Source of the DNA: Pelomyxa schiedti
Taxonomy: Eukaryota; Evosea; Pelobiontida; Pelomyxidae
Reading direction: 5' to 3'
Assembly (NCBI GenBank): GCA_020536535.1
Contig: JAHLWZ010000386.1
Location: forward strand, 1-64,000
DNA length: 64,000 nucleotides
Of the stretch, positions 23,201-36,060 are shown one piece after another. The position numbers and the translations under genes are program-made. The notes beneath the pieces are model-generated. The model was given only the letters and a program-made list of their open reading frames with translations. It ran no database searches and had not been told where the DNA came from. The stretch's first letter is position 1. Every line of letters begins with the position of its first letter.

Positions 23201-26200
23201 CGTGATACAGAGAAAGAAAAACTCACTTCCTACAAGCAGGAGTATGAAAGAGACAAGATGGTGATAGAAGAGAATCGGAAAAAAGAAATATCTGCGCTTC
23301 AAAAAGAGAGAGACCAAGAAAAAGCCCGATGTTGTGCACTACAGCAAGACATTGAAAGGGAGAAACACATGACAGAAGAAAAATTTAGAACTTCCCTTTC
23401 TGAGCAAGTGCAAGCCTACAATCAAGAAAAAAGAGTTCTCCAAAGCCGGTTTGATGAAGCTCAAAGAGAAGTCTTGCAGTTGAGAGAGAAGGGGAAGGAA
23501 TTTGAAGAAGAAAGGACGAGAGAAAAGGTTGAGTTGGAAAATTATAAGGAAAGGTGCCAAAGGGAACTCGAAGGGGTCAAAACAGAAATGCACAAGATAC
23601 TGGAAGAGCAAGTGTCAGTGGAAGCAGAGAGGCAACAAGAGAGGCAAGAGATGCAGAACAAGATGGAACAAATCCGAAAAGCCTTAGAAGAAAAAAGAGA
23701 GAGAGAAAGAAGAGAGGTTGAATCTGCATACCAAATTGAGAGAGCTCAATCACGCCAAGAGCGGGAAAGGGAAAGAGATTCCATTATGCAAGACTGTGAG
23801 AAACTAAAAAAAAGCTTCGAGCTTGAATGCGAAAAGAGAAGGATGCTGGAGCAACAGTATGAAAAGGAGAGACGAGTTGTGCAACAAGAGCGGGAAAGAG
23901 AAAAACTTTTATTTGAGCAATCACTACAACAAGAAAAGAAGGTTCTTGCCCAACATCAGGAGAGAGAAATCGCGGATCTCAAGCTTCAGTACGAAATGGG
24001 ATTGGAAACTTCAAAGAGAGAGGCTGAAAAGGAGAAATCTGCTCTAATATTCGACTTTGAGAGACAGAAAGAGGCCCTCCTGTCTGAAAGAGAAAAAGAA
24101 CGCTTATTAATTCAGCAAGAAAGAGATAGAGAACGAAAGGAGCTGCAAGCTCAGTGTGGTAAAGACAAAGTTGTCTTTCAACAAGAACTGGACAATGAAA
24201 AAATTCTCCTTCAACGGAAGTATAGTAAAGCAAAGAAGCTACTATTATTGGAGAGGCAAGAAAAGCAGGGTTTGAAAAGAGACTGTGAACATGAAAAAAT
24301 GATGGTTGAAGAAGAAAGAAAGGTCAAGAGAACACTTGAAAAAACAATTGAGGAACTTCAGCTGAAAGAAGAAACAGTACAAATAGAGTTTGAGAGGCAA
24401 CGCTCTGAACTTGAAAGAGACTACGAAATTGTTAAACAGATGCTTCAAAGTGAGAGAGATCTTACTCAGCAACTACAAAACGAGTGCTCTCAAAGAAGGA
24501 TGAGAGAAGTGGAGTGTGGGAAAGAGGCAAGAACACTGGAAATGGAAATACAACAACTAAAAATGGACCTGGAAAAGGAACATACCAGTAGAATTTTGAC
24601 AGAAAAGGAAAGCGAAGAAAAGAAAGCACTTCTTACAGAGCTGACTGTGGAAAAGAACACCCTTGCACAAAAATTCGAGAAGGAATTCAATCAACACCTT
24701 CAATCCTGTGAAAAAGAGAAAAGAGATCTCCTCTTGGAAATCGAAAAGCAGCGAAAGCTTGTCGAAAAAGAGATTGCCGATAAGCAAGCAAACCAACTGA
24801 AATATGAGCAAACAAAAAGAGTGTTGGAACAGGAGTGCGAGAAGGGGAAATTGACTGTTGAGCAGGAAAGAAAAGAAAGACGTCTTGCTGAACAGAAACA
24901 CAGGGAAGAAGTTGCCGCTCAGGAACAAAAGCACCGTGAAGAGCGCCGATTTTGTGAACAAAAGTGGGAAGAAGAGCATAGAGCACTGGAGAAAGAAAGA
25001 AATGATTTGAGAACACTCAATTGCCAACTGCAGGAAGAGAGGAGCATTGAAGCAGGTCAATGGGAAAAAGACAAAAGAGTAATGGAACAGCAATGTAAAG
25101 ACGCGAAATTTCAGCTTGACAAAGAACTGGAAGAGAAAAAATCTTTACAGCGTGAGTGTGAGTGGCAAAAACGAGTACTCGAGCAAGAAATTAAAGAACG
25201 GCAATCACTTGAACAGGAGTGCACACAACAAATAACGGCTCTTGAACAGGAGGCATCTAAAACGCGCGCTCTCACCAAAGAGTGTGAAGAAAGAGCTTCA
25301 GCTCTTGAAGAAGAAAAAAAAGCTCACGCTATGTTGCAACAGCAATTTGAATCGCAATGCAGATTGACCTGTCAAATGCAAGAAGAAAAATCCACTCTGC
25401 AACAGGATCACGAGGAACTTAAGAAGCAACTTCTTCACACAATGGAAGAATCGAAAAATGCTTTAGAACTGGAACGAGAACAGGGTAATGAGACCGTTAA
25501 AGGATTTAAGAAATCTCTGGAAAACTTAGAACGGGAACTATCCAAGTGTAAAGGAGATTTGCATGTAACCAGCCTTTCCTCTTTATGCCCTTTTCTTACA
25601 TCGGAAAGGCGTCATCCTCCCATGCCCAAGAGCTTCAAAATATGAAGGTACGACAGAAACCTCGTTTCATCCAATATCAACCACCAACAGGAAGAGCAAC
25701 AAAAGCAAATTGAAATTATCAATTCTGAGCTGTCTTCATGCAAAGCTGACATTTCGGCATGTCTGCGTCTCATCTTTCACATCTAATTTCACATTAGGCG
25801 TTTGGTAAAGAAAAACAACTGCACATCAAAGAAATAGAATCTCTAAAGGTTGACAGTTAGCAATGAAAAATACATCCAACCCCCAAATTATTATAGGAGA
25901 GGCTAGCACTGCACAAAAAAACGTGCAAATGTGCTCGATTGGCAGAAATTGAAAAAGAATTTGCGCAGTGTACCAATGATCTCCATGTATGGTCTATTCC
26001 CCCGTCAACGATACTGATACACGTTCCCACAGGTTGCTCTTGCAGCCAAGCAAGAATGCCTGAACCTCAAAGTATGTAATTTCCAAAAGAAAGTAAAAGC
26101 GAACATATGCAAAAAAGTCACAAACAAGTACAGAACCAAGCTGTTGCTAGGTGCGAAGAATTGCAAAAAGCTCTTGCAACTATGAAGTCTGATTTCCAGG

Positions 26201-27898
26201 TACAAGTCTGAAATTATATATCAACCGCCAACTGTCCAACAAGGCACGTGAAACACAGTATCGAGTAAAGGCTGAAAACGATGAGAAGAAAAGAGGAATT
26301 TTAGAAAAGGAGTTGAATGTATTGCTTCCACTTTCATCGGTTTTTGAGGTTAACCCTGCACTCTTAGGCACTCAAAGAAGCACAATCCCTCAAAGTATTT
26401 TATAGCTCTTTTAATTATTGCCTTTCCCATGTGTCTAACCTCTAACGGGCAGGAGCGAGACATTCAGCAGCTTCGGGAACGTATTTCCCGTTTTGTTGAA
26501 ATGGAAACAGAATTTAACAAGTTCAAGCTTGAGTACCACCAGGTAGACGTTTCATTCAATAATACATTTGAAATTTTTCCTTAATTATTGGGCACTCGCT
26601 CTCTCTATTAGATGAAATCCCAGTGCAGGTGCAGCAAACTTTTAGAACTCGAACGTGAATTTCTTAAGTGTCGAACTGAACTTCAGGTATCCCTTCACTT
26701 TTCTTAATGGCTATATTTATTTCTAATCCACAAAAACCTGCAGGAGGCCAGAGCTGAAATTGATAGACTGAAGGCTACAATTGCCAAAAGAAAGGTACAA
26801 TTTTTTCCCCTGTACCGTTAAAAATCGGGAAAGGAACAATCCCCAAACGCATCAACTAACGGTATTTTACAAAAGGCTCAAGAGCAACCTGTAAAGGTTA
26901 ATCCTCGGCCACATGAAAAGGTATCTTTAGAAAATTCTATTTAGCTTACGATATTATGCAGCCAGATTCATCGGAGCAAATAAAACACCTTCAAGCCCGA
27001 ATTCTTGTTTTAGAGAAAAGGTTTGTGAGGAAGAATGAGTTCGTAATTATAATGAAATTACCAGAAAAGATTATGAACAAGAAACAATCAGACTTACTGC
27101 TGCTTTAAAGGAATCGCAAGCGAGAGAAGGGTATTGATATGAATTTCCACCTCACCTCTTGACCGCCACACCAGTCGCCTCCAGAGTCAGCTTGACTTAT
27201 ACATTTTGAAGCATCCTGGAGATTCTGGGAACTCTGATCCAACCCCAAATGGGCTAGAAAAAAAGTATTGTAACGTCTCTTCCTCGCCAATGTGCAATAG
27301 GTACGAGCACCAGCTTCATAAAATAGGATTGGAGCTAGACGCAATAAAAACTCGGAACAAAGAACTGGAAACCGTAAATGCACTACTTCAGAGGTAGCAT
27401 TGTCTCAATCCCCACGAGTATCAACCCAAAACCTCCCAATAAGGAAGCCTCGTATTGACGACAGAAGCACCCAAAGCTTTTCCATTGAAGAGCGTTACGC
27501 CCGCAAGGTAAAAATAACTTTTATCAAGCCTCCGCCACTGTCTCAACATTCTCCAGGTAGACGTGCTCTCCAAAAAACTTGCAGCCTGTGAAGAAAAGAT
27601 TCGCGAACTCCAAGACATCAATCTTGGTTTGCGAGGCCAAATCGCGAACCGGACTGCGGAACTCGACCGGCTGCTCCGCTCAAAATCTCCCTCATCACTA
27701 CACATCCCCGCATCGCCGCCAATCACAGCCACAGCCACAACCACATCCACAGCAACACTACCAAAACCTCCAACACCCATTCTGCTCTCGGCCTCAGTTG
27801 GCACCTTCTCTTCTGCTCCCAATGTCTCTAACACACAATCGACTCTGCCCAATGCCATCATGTCTATGAGTGTTGATAGTTCCGGCGGGGGATTCTGA
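20262..27898 (+). CDS. Giant proline-rich, calponin-homology, coiled-coil cytoskeletal protein
   Basis: Exon 1 (20262-21683) encodes a basic/Ser head, repeated acidic-proline motifs (DDVPPPPFFDDVPPPP) and long poly-Pro runs resembling profilin/EVH1 ligands. From residue about 458 a CH domain follows over three small exons: MKWIEDVLGVKLHDISELCDG, VLLCELANKIKPGIIPHIN and FLEACKQFGLDGNTLFSPTDLV. The type-3 (calponin-like) single CH suggests actin or signalling association, not classical tandem-CH actin binding. Exons to about 22830 lead into one large exon (about 22830-25567) of some 900 residues of Glu/Lys/Gln/Arg heptads, a very long coiled coil. After 25600 the gene breaks into about 15 exons of 30-100 nt that extend the coil. 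The last exon ends in a Thr/Pro/Ser tail. It is probably a long parallel dimer. The exact family is not identified. Confidence 0.85.
20925..20995. repeat. CCN-rich tract encoding uninterrupted poly-proline
   Basis: An almost pure CCT/CCG tract encodes more than 20 consecutive prolines within exon 1 of the CH/coiled-coil protein. The poly-Pro would form a PPII helix and may bind profilin. It is also a likely site of length polymorphism. Confidence 0.75.
21381..21455. repeat. 15-bp minisatellite, five units
   Basis: Five adjacent 15-bp units of the form rTCAAyTCACCrACn encode repeated (V/I)NSPT pentapeptides in the linker before the CH domain. Units differ at a few positions only, so the array is recent. 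Confidence 0.9.
25600..27135 (+). other. Array of micro-exons with repeated coiled-coil endings
   Basis: In the 3' part of the coiled-coil gene, about 14 exons of roughly 30-100 nt are separated by introns of roughly 35-100 nt. Most begin directly after AG and end before GTA in phase 0, so each encodes a whole number of residues. Several end in a shared pattern, E-L/F-x-x-C-x-x-D/E-L-H/Q: ERELSKCKGDLH, SELSSCKADI, EKEFAQCTNDLH, EREFLKCRTELQ and the looser KALATMKSDFQ. This looks like duplication of one exon unit. Confidence 0.7.
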
Positions 27899-28012
27899 TT
27901 CCCCACAGTTTTGTTTGTTTGGATATAGTTGTAAAAACATGTTTATTAATGCACAAAACCCAAAAAAGAGTTTTCGGTACCCCTAAGGGAATGATAAAAG
28001 AAAATTTATTAT

Positions 28013-31000
28013 TTAGTCCAAATACCACAACTTGATTGTGCTATCCCAAGAGCCAGAGATAATCTTTTTCTTGGACACTACATGCAGACACTTAATCTAT
28101 TTTGGATTGATGTGAGCAGAAACATGAAGTGAGTTGGTTGTTGATACCCAGTCCGAGTGTCCACGCAGCGTTTTAAGTGGTGCGGGGCTTCGATGTGGCT
28201 CCCAAATGCATACGGTTTGATCAAAGCTTGATGTTACAACCCTAAACATTCATTGAGTCATTTAGAAATTATTAGTATTCACTTGGTTGAGGTCGGTGCA
28301 CTTACCAGTCTTCGAAGGTTGCAAGGCAGGTAACTTCTTCATTGTGACCAGAGAGTGTTGATACAAGTTGTCCGTTTGTGGTATTCCAAAGCCGGACAGT
28401 CCTATCACCAGACCCAGTCCAGAGGCGATTGTTTGCAGCATCGAAACTCATGCAATTGATGGCCCCTTCGTGTCCAGTGAGAGTGCGTTTACATTTCCCG
28501 TTTTTGATATCCCACATCTTGGTAATCATTAAGTAACGAATAGGAAAGCAGAAAGGGTCTCGTACTTTCACAGTGTTATCATAACTACCACTTATTACGA
28601 TATTGCCCTCTGTGGCAATACATTTTACCCAGTCCCTGTGATCATTAAGAACATGGAGGGGTGCAGCAAATCTTCGTAGATCCCAAACCTACAGCAAATA
28701 GAGTAAGGAGTGAAGGAAGGGTATGCAACTCACTCGGAGACTTTTATCAGCCGACCCAGAGATTACCACACTGTTTGAATCTCTGTGTCCGAGTTGTAAA
28801 CATGAAATTGCGTCAGAGTGGCCTTTCAGCTCTGCTGTGGATGTTCCAATACGAGGGTCCCACAGACGTACGGTGTGGTCCCAAGAGCCACTTAGATTAC
28901 TTAATTTTTCAAAATAAAAGTTGTTTGTCACACCTGGCAAGTACAGTTGGGCTTACCTCACAGCAACACACTTTATCTGTATGTCCATTGAGCACAATTT
29001 TTTCTTTGCCCGTGGAATCCCATATCTGAAAGGGATAAGGTGAAACATAAAAGACAACAAAGAACGCACACGCAAAGTTTTGTCGTCTGAAGAGCTGACA
29101 ATATCATTGCCATTGAAGTGTACATCAGTAACCTAGAAGATGTGAGACCCTGTGAAGAAATGTAGATTTTACTTTGTCTTTGTGCCCGGGCATTTTGGCT
29201 AAACGTACACAGGCCTCCGTGTCCCAGATAGCTACGTGACCAGAGGCATGTCCACAGACAAGGCGACTCTCACGAAAGCATGTACATTCGATCCCACCAC
29301 TGTAGCCTTTGATTAATATGAGTGGAATGCCTATTGTTCAAGGTACTGTGAACCTTGAAGAGAGGTAAAAGTTGTTCCAGCCTGGGCGTAGCCTTTATTC
29401 ACTGTTGGGGTAGGTTCAGCTGGTGTGGCCCTTCCGCTGACATTCATTACCTGCATCACCCTTTCATATTCTTCTCGTAAGGCAGCTTTCTGTGCTGGCA
29501 TATCGAATACTCGTCTAGTGTTGTCTTGGGCGGATTCGTGTTTATTCTACAAGGTGATCAATATGGAAAATTCTGATACGGAACAGAAATCCTACTCTTA
29601 TCTTGATGCTCTGCAGAAGACTTGTGGAGCGGGTGTTGGCATTTGAGGTGTTCTGCTGGAAACTGTTGAGTTGTTCAATTGTTCTGTTGCTCAGGGAGGC
29701 GAAGTTTGAGATGCCCGATATGAAATGTCTTGCAGGATCTGTGCCAGCCAGGGTGGTCATGCTCAGAACTGCAGAAAACCAGTTAAGAAAAGTCGAGTAA
29801 TAAGTTCAATAACTTAGTGATGCTATTGCTTTGAATAGAAGATCTTCTTCTTGTTGAACTGACGCTTCTCGCTGGTCAATAGCAATAGTCTCCCAATCAT
29901 CCAGAGTGGTTCGGAAATTCAGAGGCAGGTCTGCACGTCTGCGTTGGAGATCATCTAGAAAAGATTAGAAGAAGTCATGGGTTTCAAAACAACTGAAGAA
30001 GGTGAACTCCCAGAAACTGTCGTGCTTCCAAATTTCACAAGTGGAAAGAATGGACTGGATGGGAAGTAAGTTTGTGCGAAAATCCAAATGAGTAAGTAGA
30101 TTTACGGAAAGAAATTCCGGCAATCCACCAACTCTGTGATAGTAAACATTAGCAATTTTTGTGAACTCACCAGGGGCCCTGCTAAACCGTGAACTTCCTC
30201 CAGTAGAGAAAAAGATTCAAATATACCTGAAATCCAATTGCTGAAAGGAAAGAGTGAGAACCCGTTTGAAGGCATCAGATAGTATTACAAACGCGCCATC
30301 GGAAAGACAACAATCTGGATTCTGAAATTGTAAAGTTAACATAGATGAGAAGTGGGAAGTTGGCTCTATTAGTTGAGATGCGTTCTTATAATCATTTTAC
30401 AGTATAATTGAGATTACTTTGCCTTGGTGGTTGTGTACTGAACCATCCGGTGCACGAACATTATGGCACCCTCAGTCACTCCAATCAGCCCACTGAGTTG
30501 TTCAAGGCTGGAAACTCTAAGGGATCAATCACCAAACATTTACACGAAAAGAATCCTACGAAGGTGTTTTAGAGCTTATGATGGTATCAATTATTTTGTC
30601 CATGAAATCGATTTGTGGCTGCCCGAATTCAGGCATTGCCTGGGCAGCCAAATAATGTACATCATTCGGCTCTTCCTGTGTTGCCATCAATAAAGGGTGT
30701 GTAGAAAAGAAAAGGTACCCTAAAATAGGGCATCTTAACAACTTCTTTTGGAGTCGTAAGAACTTGAGAGGTTCTTGCTTTGTTAATAAGGGCATCCGAG
30801 AGGGGTGGGAACGTAGGATATATAGCTACTACTGTTAGCCTCGTCAACTTGGTTGCACAAAATGATACTTGGAACAGTACTGCACGCCCAAAGTGGTGGT
30901 ACATCATAAGTCTGCGATACAGTATCTCGAATTGAGCCAGAGGTTAGGAATGAAAGTTCAGTGTCTGAGATGTTGATTGGTAAAGAAACAAAGAGTAAGG

Positions 31001-32963
31001 TTAAACCCACCGCCTTGCTTGTAATGATAAATGGACAAATCAAAAATGTTTTCAGATTGAAGGAAGAACTTTTCTGCAAACTGATGGAATGATATTGTCC
31101 CAAAGAGGCTCTCTAGAAAAGGCTTGGAGAAATTGGTATTTATTCAAATAAAAATTTGGAAGAAAAAGGCAACACACTCGAGCAGAAGGTTGTTGCAGGC
31201 TGAGGAATTTGGGTTTGTCAAACATGGCTCGTGGTCTTGGGTATTTCCTGCCAAGAATTAGAGGAAAAATTGTTTTTTGAAGAAAAAAAACCTTGCAGCT
31301 TGAAAACAGGTGTGATAATCCTTAAACATGGGAATAAAAAATAGCAAAAAGGCACTGAAGGAATTGCTTGGAAAAGCATCTGAGTTTTAAGGAATGTACC
31401 TTTGTATGAGGGTATTCAGGTTAGCTCCGGTTGGCGAGGGAGGAACTGGTTTGTCAAAAACCCAATTCATGAGGTCCTTGGAATTTTAATCTTAACAAAA
31501 CTTCTCTCCAGAGTACCTCATCAGGATAAGCTTGATCCAAATTGTAGAAATTTGGATGGAGAATTTTTTTTAGTCTAGCAATAAGCTCTGCCCGCAGATC
31601 GAGAGGGAGTGTAGCAGGACCTCGATTATGTACACAACCTTTGTCCAGATCGATAACAATGACCTTGGAATACATTAGAAGAGCGGATGTTTCAAATGAT
31701 TCATACATCTGGAATGTTTAATGTTGGTTCGTTATGGTCTCGTACAAACCCCATGATGTACGGTGTTGGAGCATGTAAGTAATCTCGTAGGGTTATATTC
31801 ATATTAGGGATGTAAACGTGGCTCCACTGAAATGGATAAATGAGAGCCATAATAATTTCGGAGGCTTGATATCACATTGAACTCAGTGTAAGAAACAGTT
31901 CCAGGGTGTTGTACCAATTGTAAGGATAGAGTGCTGGGACGATGTGAAAAGAATATGACGCTCTTCTAGGACCCAGCCAAAGAGGTCCACAACAGCTTCT
32001 ATTCCAATGCAGTCAAACAAAATTTTGATGTCGAACTAATGCACATGAGAGCGAGAAAGGAATTTAAAACTGATACATCAGTCATTTCAAAGAAACTCTT
32101 TGAGGGCCTGGACAGCTCTAAAGTTTGGCTTGGCAAAGTGGCTCGAACCATAACATGACCTTTAGACAAATTACCTCAGAGCCACAGTGGATGTGGGAAA
32201 CCTTGTGGAGGTAGTGGTACATCATATAGTAGGCTTTCTACTAACGTTTCCATAGGTAATCGAGAGGGCACACGTGATGCCTGCGTTTTGAATTAAACGC
32301 ATATAGTGGGCTATCAGTGAATACCCGGAATATCTCTTTTAGATAAACTTTGAATGCAGAGAAAAATGGGTAATGTGAAAGAATACACAAGCAAGTGGGT
32401 ATATACATCTATGTAGCCTTGGTATAACAATAAAAAAAGGGAAAAGCTATCACCTTGCCCTTTACATGGGAATTCGATAAAGATGGTGGAAGTGGTGGGT
32501 GTACGTCGAATGGTTGGTAAACCTAGAAGAGTAAGGAAAAACAGAAGAGTGAAGTGCTTACAATTAAACCAACAGCATAAAACCTAGACCCATCAGATTG
32601 AGTCAGAGCAAAAAGAGTAAAGGTAGGGCGTTGCGGCTTTTGTTCTAGCTTAATGCCACGAGGGAAACAAAACTACAAAAGCTCGGTTGGGCATTTTTTT
32701 TATGGAAAAAGACACACCATCCAGACATGAGAGTCGGGCAAAGGCGAATCTGGGTAGTCTTTAGCAGGAACCCTGGACATCAAAGCGCCCTTAAATCTCG
32801 CATTCCAGCAATCCTTTACAACAGGAACCACTGGTTCCATAGGAGCGTCGTCATCCAGAGGTAATTCGTGGTGCACATCAAACACCTCTAACGTTGGCCC
32901 GCAACTTACCACCAGAAAGTAATCCACAAAACGATTTGGTTGAACCAATACAACATCGCCCAT
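28013..32963 (-). CDS. DENN-WD40 protein, DENND3/SCD1-like Rab exchange factor
   Basis: The gene starts at ATG 32963 with an upstream-DENN segment (FVDYFLVVSCGPTLEVFDV, then LPDSHVWM). Later exons give the core DENN (FDCIGIEAVVDLFGWVLEER near 32000; SALLMYSKVIVIDLDKGCV near 31670). A helical linker (QRRRADLPLNFRTTLDDWE near 29930; DPARHFISGISNFASLSN near 29730) splices in frame to a C-terminal propeller of about seven WD40 repeats (for example LWTGSGDRTVRLWNTTNGQL, IISGSWDSTIKLWYLD and the stop at 28013). DENN modules are exchange factors for Rab GTPases. The DENN plus C-terminal WD40 order is that of animal DENND3 and plant SCD1, which act in endosome/autophagy traffic and cytokinesis respectively. 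Many exons are very short and not every border is resolved. Frame continuity between the two halves was checked through four introns. Confidence 0.83.
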
Positions 32964-33340
32964 ATCGTTTTGTATCCCCTCCTTGTACGAGTATTGGTTT
33001 CCTTTGTTGTCGCAGATCCGGTGTCAACACCCGCCCAGCGACAGCCTGGTACTCACTTTTTTTGTTTTGTTCTGGATCGTTGGATTTTTTCCCCTTTCTT
33101 CGCCCCTCTGTTTTTTTCCCTCATACTTTTCCAAAGTTTGATTCTCTCGTAGTTGTGTTCATTGCAACACCCGAGAGCGGGAAGTGGCGTGCCCTCACTC
33201 ACAGTGACCTCCATCTCGACGCGAGTCCACTTCCTGAGATAGCCATTCATCTGGGATCTCAGCAGATGAATCACGAGATGAAAACCAAGCCAAACGTGCA
33301 CTTACGGAACGAAAAAAACCGAAAAACAAAGAAAAGAAGA
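32964..33340. other. Divergent promoter spacer
   Basis: This 377-bp spacer lies between the start codons of the DENN-WD40 gene and the TPM-domain gene, and must carry both promoters. It contains T-rich runs but no motif I can name. An open frame crosses it on the plus strand but has no recognisable content. Confidence 0.4.
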
Positions 33341-34739
33341 ATGATGCAGGCAGTCGGGCTGTGGATCACCAATCCGGTGCCGCACCTGGGGCTGTGCAGG
33401 CCAATAATGATGAAGAAGGCCGCCTGCCGCGCGTCGATATGGACGCCGAGCTTCGTGTCTGCCCCGGAGCCGCACGCGGTCCCGCGGCCGACCGGTGGGC
33501 GCAGGGTCTCGGACGCGTGGGGGATTTTGTCCCCGCAGGCGGTCTCGCTGGCCGAGTCGCGTATCCACGAGGCGGAGCTGGCGACGGCGCGCGAGTGCCC
33601 GCGCAAGAGCCCGTGGTGGTGGCTGTGCAGCGACATCCCGGTGTGCTCGTTCCAGGTCGCCGTGGCTGTGGTTCCCCGCGCTGGCAGGAGGTATTATCCG
33701 ACAATAAGGTCTGATTCCTTACCCCCCCCTTTTTCTATTCTTTTCCTTTTTCCCCTTGCACACCTGGCTTTTTTTTTTTTTTTTTTTTTTTTTTTTTCTT
33801 TCTATCAAGTAAATAATGGTACCTCTTGGACTCTACTTTTTATTATTATTATTATTTACTCTGTATATATATATAGGTCGTTTGCGAGGCGCTTGCATGA
33901 CTTGTGGGGAGTTGGGTGTGGAAAGTGTAACAATGGGGTGATGCTGTTTGTGTCTAGGGATGATCATTCTGTGTGTATGTTTTCCGCGGGTTTGTACAAA
34001 ATCTCATCATTCCTCTTTAGACTTATCTGTTGGTCATGGAGCACTTGCTCGCATTCCTCGTCATGTCTCCAATGAGATTGTCGCCTCCATTTGCCCGTAC
34101 CTTTCTGTTGGAAAGTATGATGAGGGCGTTCTCGGTAGGAAAGCTTGGTTAATATTTTTTTCCCCCTAATATCGGTTTTCAAGAGGGTGTGAACAGGATA
34201 ACTGCTAGTCTTATGAATGGTGCTAACGGGTCTCGCTACAGCTACCATCATTACAATCACTCCCATTTTGGATTTCTGTTCAAACTTATTATTGCAGCCG
34301 TAATTATTGCTGCCATAGCTTCTGCAAAGGCACCCACAATACAGACATGGCACTATAGATCAGACCCTCCTTGCGTTGGTGTAGAATTAGGATTGGACAG
34401 TATCAATGCCTGTCCTTGGAGCTGTGGAAGGCGGTGCTGGCGCTGCTATTGGGGAATACCGCATACTACGAATTACTGGTCGTCTACATACATTCCGTGC
34501 AATTCCACCCCCTGCCCACCTGTTGTTCTCCATGATGAGCCATGTGAATGCTCTTTCACCGTTCCTGTAGTTCCACCGGAGGAGTATGTTCCTTCCATTT
34601 TCCGCATTCGCAAGCATACTTATTCCCAAACCGCAGATTTGGAGGAGGCAGCAGTGCTGGTGGTGCTGGTACTGAAGGAACCTTTGTTGACCTCACAAGG
34701 CCTCATTCCGAGGACGACGAAGATGACAGGAAACAGTGA
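33341..34739 (+). CDS. TPM-domain membrane protein
   Basis: Exon 1 (33341-33708, very GC-rich) gives VSDAWGILSPQAVSLAESRI followed by FQVAVAVVPRAG, the start of a TPM (Psb32/phosphatase-like) fold. Exon 2 (33877-33989) gives LHDLWGVGCGKCNNGVMLFV, the family's WGIG-nnGvLl core. Exon 3 (34021-34134) and exon 4 (from 34184) complete it with GVNRITASL. A His/Tyr-rich linker and one hydrophobic helix (LFKLIIAAVIIAAIASA) follow, then a Gly/Ser tail with the family-typical RFGGGSSAGG and an acidic end at 34739. TPM proteins occur as membrane-anchored, luminal-facing domains; some have acid phosphatase activity. The exon before the tail is not fully resolved because two frames stay open from 34300 to 34640. 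The stop lies 53 bp from the convergent CAP-G/BRCT stop. Confidence 0.72.
33769..33875. repeat. Poly-T, TTA and TA microsatellites in an intron
   Basis: Intron 1 of the TPM gene contains 29 consecutive T, then a TTA/ATT run, then a TA run that leads directly into the acceptor AG. The poly-T is the longest homopolymer in the window. Confidence 0.9.
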
Positions 34740-34791
34740 GGAAAGAAAATGTCAAACAGTAACAATAGAAGAACTAGTTTTGTTTTTGGTT

Positions 34792-36060
34792 TCACAATTT
34801 TATGGAGCTTGGTTGAATCAGCTCAAAGAACTGTTGGGCAGTGAAGCATATCCCAGGGCCTGTGTCTGTTGATTTCGCGGAAATGAGACTGTAGTCAGCG
34901 CACTCGCCTGTGGCTAGTACCCCTTTTCCCAACTAAATGCAGTTAGAGGAAAAATTCCGGCCAAGGTGGATTCAACATACCGAAATGAAAGTAGTGCAAT
35001 TGTCGACGAGACTTTTCGGGGTCTCTGACTTGAACTTAGGGGTCAGGTAGAAGGACTTACCGGCAAAAGGTTTTTGTGTGTAGCGTGTTCCAAACCTAAA
35101 TGAACATAAGAATGGAATTTTGGGGAACACAAAAGGGTACTCACTCCTTTTCGGGAAGAAAATATCCGGCAAGGGCACTATCTGTTACCCAACTTGTTGT
35201 CATGATCCAAAAACCGCAAAGTGCAGCTGCTACAGACTTTAGTGTTCTGTGCTTGGAGTAGGTCACAACATGAGTCACCCTGTGAGTGAAGAAATGAGAC
35301 GGCCGCGACATGGGAAATAGTAACTAACCTTGGGTGCAAGGTGTCTCCACCAATGAATTCACCACCAAGTGTAAGGACATGTTTGCGCAACGTTTCTTCC
35401 AATTGTGGATTGTTTGTGAACCCAGTGCATGTAACCACAATTTTTGATGTTGTTGTACAAGGTGCCTCTGGTTGTGGAGGAGATGTTTCAACTTGGTGTG
35501 GTTCTGCGTTCGCATGGTGTGCTGCCGCTGTTGCACTAGCGGTATCAACATGAGTCGAGGGTGGTTTGCTTACAGTATGGCTAGTTTTAGGTGCTGGTGT
35601 GAGGGCTGCATTTTTTTGATGTATTACTGGCTGTAGTGGAGTGGTTGTGGGTCTTGAAGCTGTTGTATTCTTTACTCCTACAAATTCATTGGGGGTTTGT
35701 TCTACTGTCCTTCTTCGTTTGGTATTGGCGGACATTGGAGTGCTGTACAGTATTCCTACTTTCTGTTTGAGCCACTCCATGTCCTTTTTCCTCTTTCGTG
35801 GCTTGCTTGTGGTAGGTGCATCTTCTTGCTTTGTGCCCTCAGAGAACCTGACGTGAAGGGAAGCCTGGTCTGGCTGGGGATCAGGTTGCTGGAGATCGGC
35901 CCCGTTCGCAGCGGAAACATCATCTGTGCGGATCGGTTTCTCTTCTTCCTTTTGTTTGGTGCTACGATGCTTCTTCTCTTTTTTTTCTTTTTTTGGGCTA
36001 TCCCACCCCTCCAACTCAAAAGATTGAATTCGCGCAAGTAGTCTAATTTTGGTAAGTAAG
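34792..36060 (-). other. BRCT module at the end of the CAP-G reading frame
   Basis: The first BRCT spans the exon ending near 35329 and the next exon (about 35282-35142), which joins at CAC CCA AG|G and contains the conserved Trp in FWIMTTSWVTDSALAGYFLP. The second BRCT-like segment starts FGTRYTQKPFAGKSFYLTP and finishes with FTAQQFFELIQPSSIKL before TGA. The longest open piece at 35178-36014 has no ATG near its 5' end; its first in-frame ATG lies past the Lys/Glu-rich linker start (near 35780). This supports it being a continuation, not a separate gene. Confidence 0.7.

Noticed and set aside
32894-34075. Start of the TPM gene at an upstream in-frame ATG (for example 33265)
   Set aside because: The extra N-terminal residues have no domain and lie in a divergent spacer; the ATG pair at 33341 fits better, though an earlier start is not excluded.
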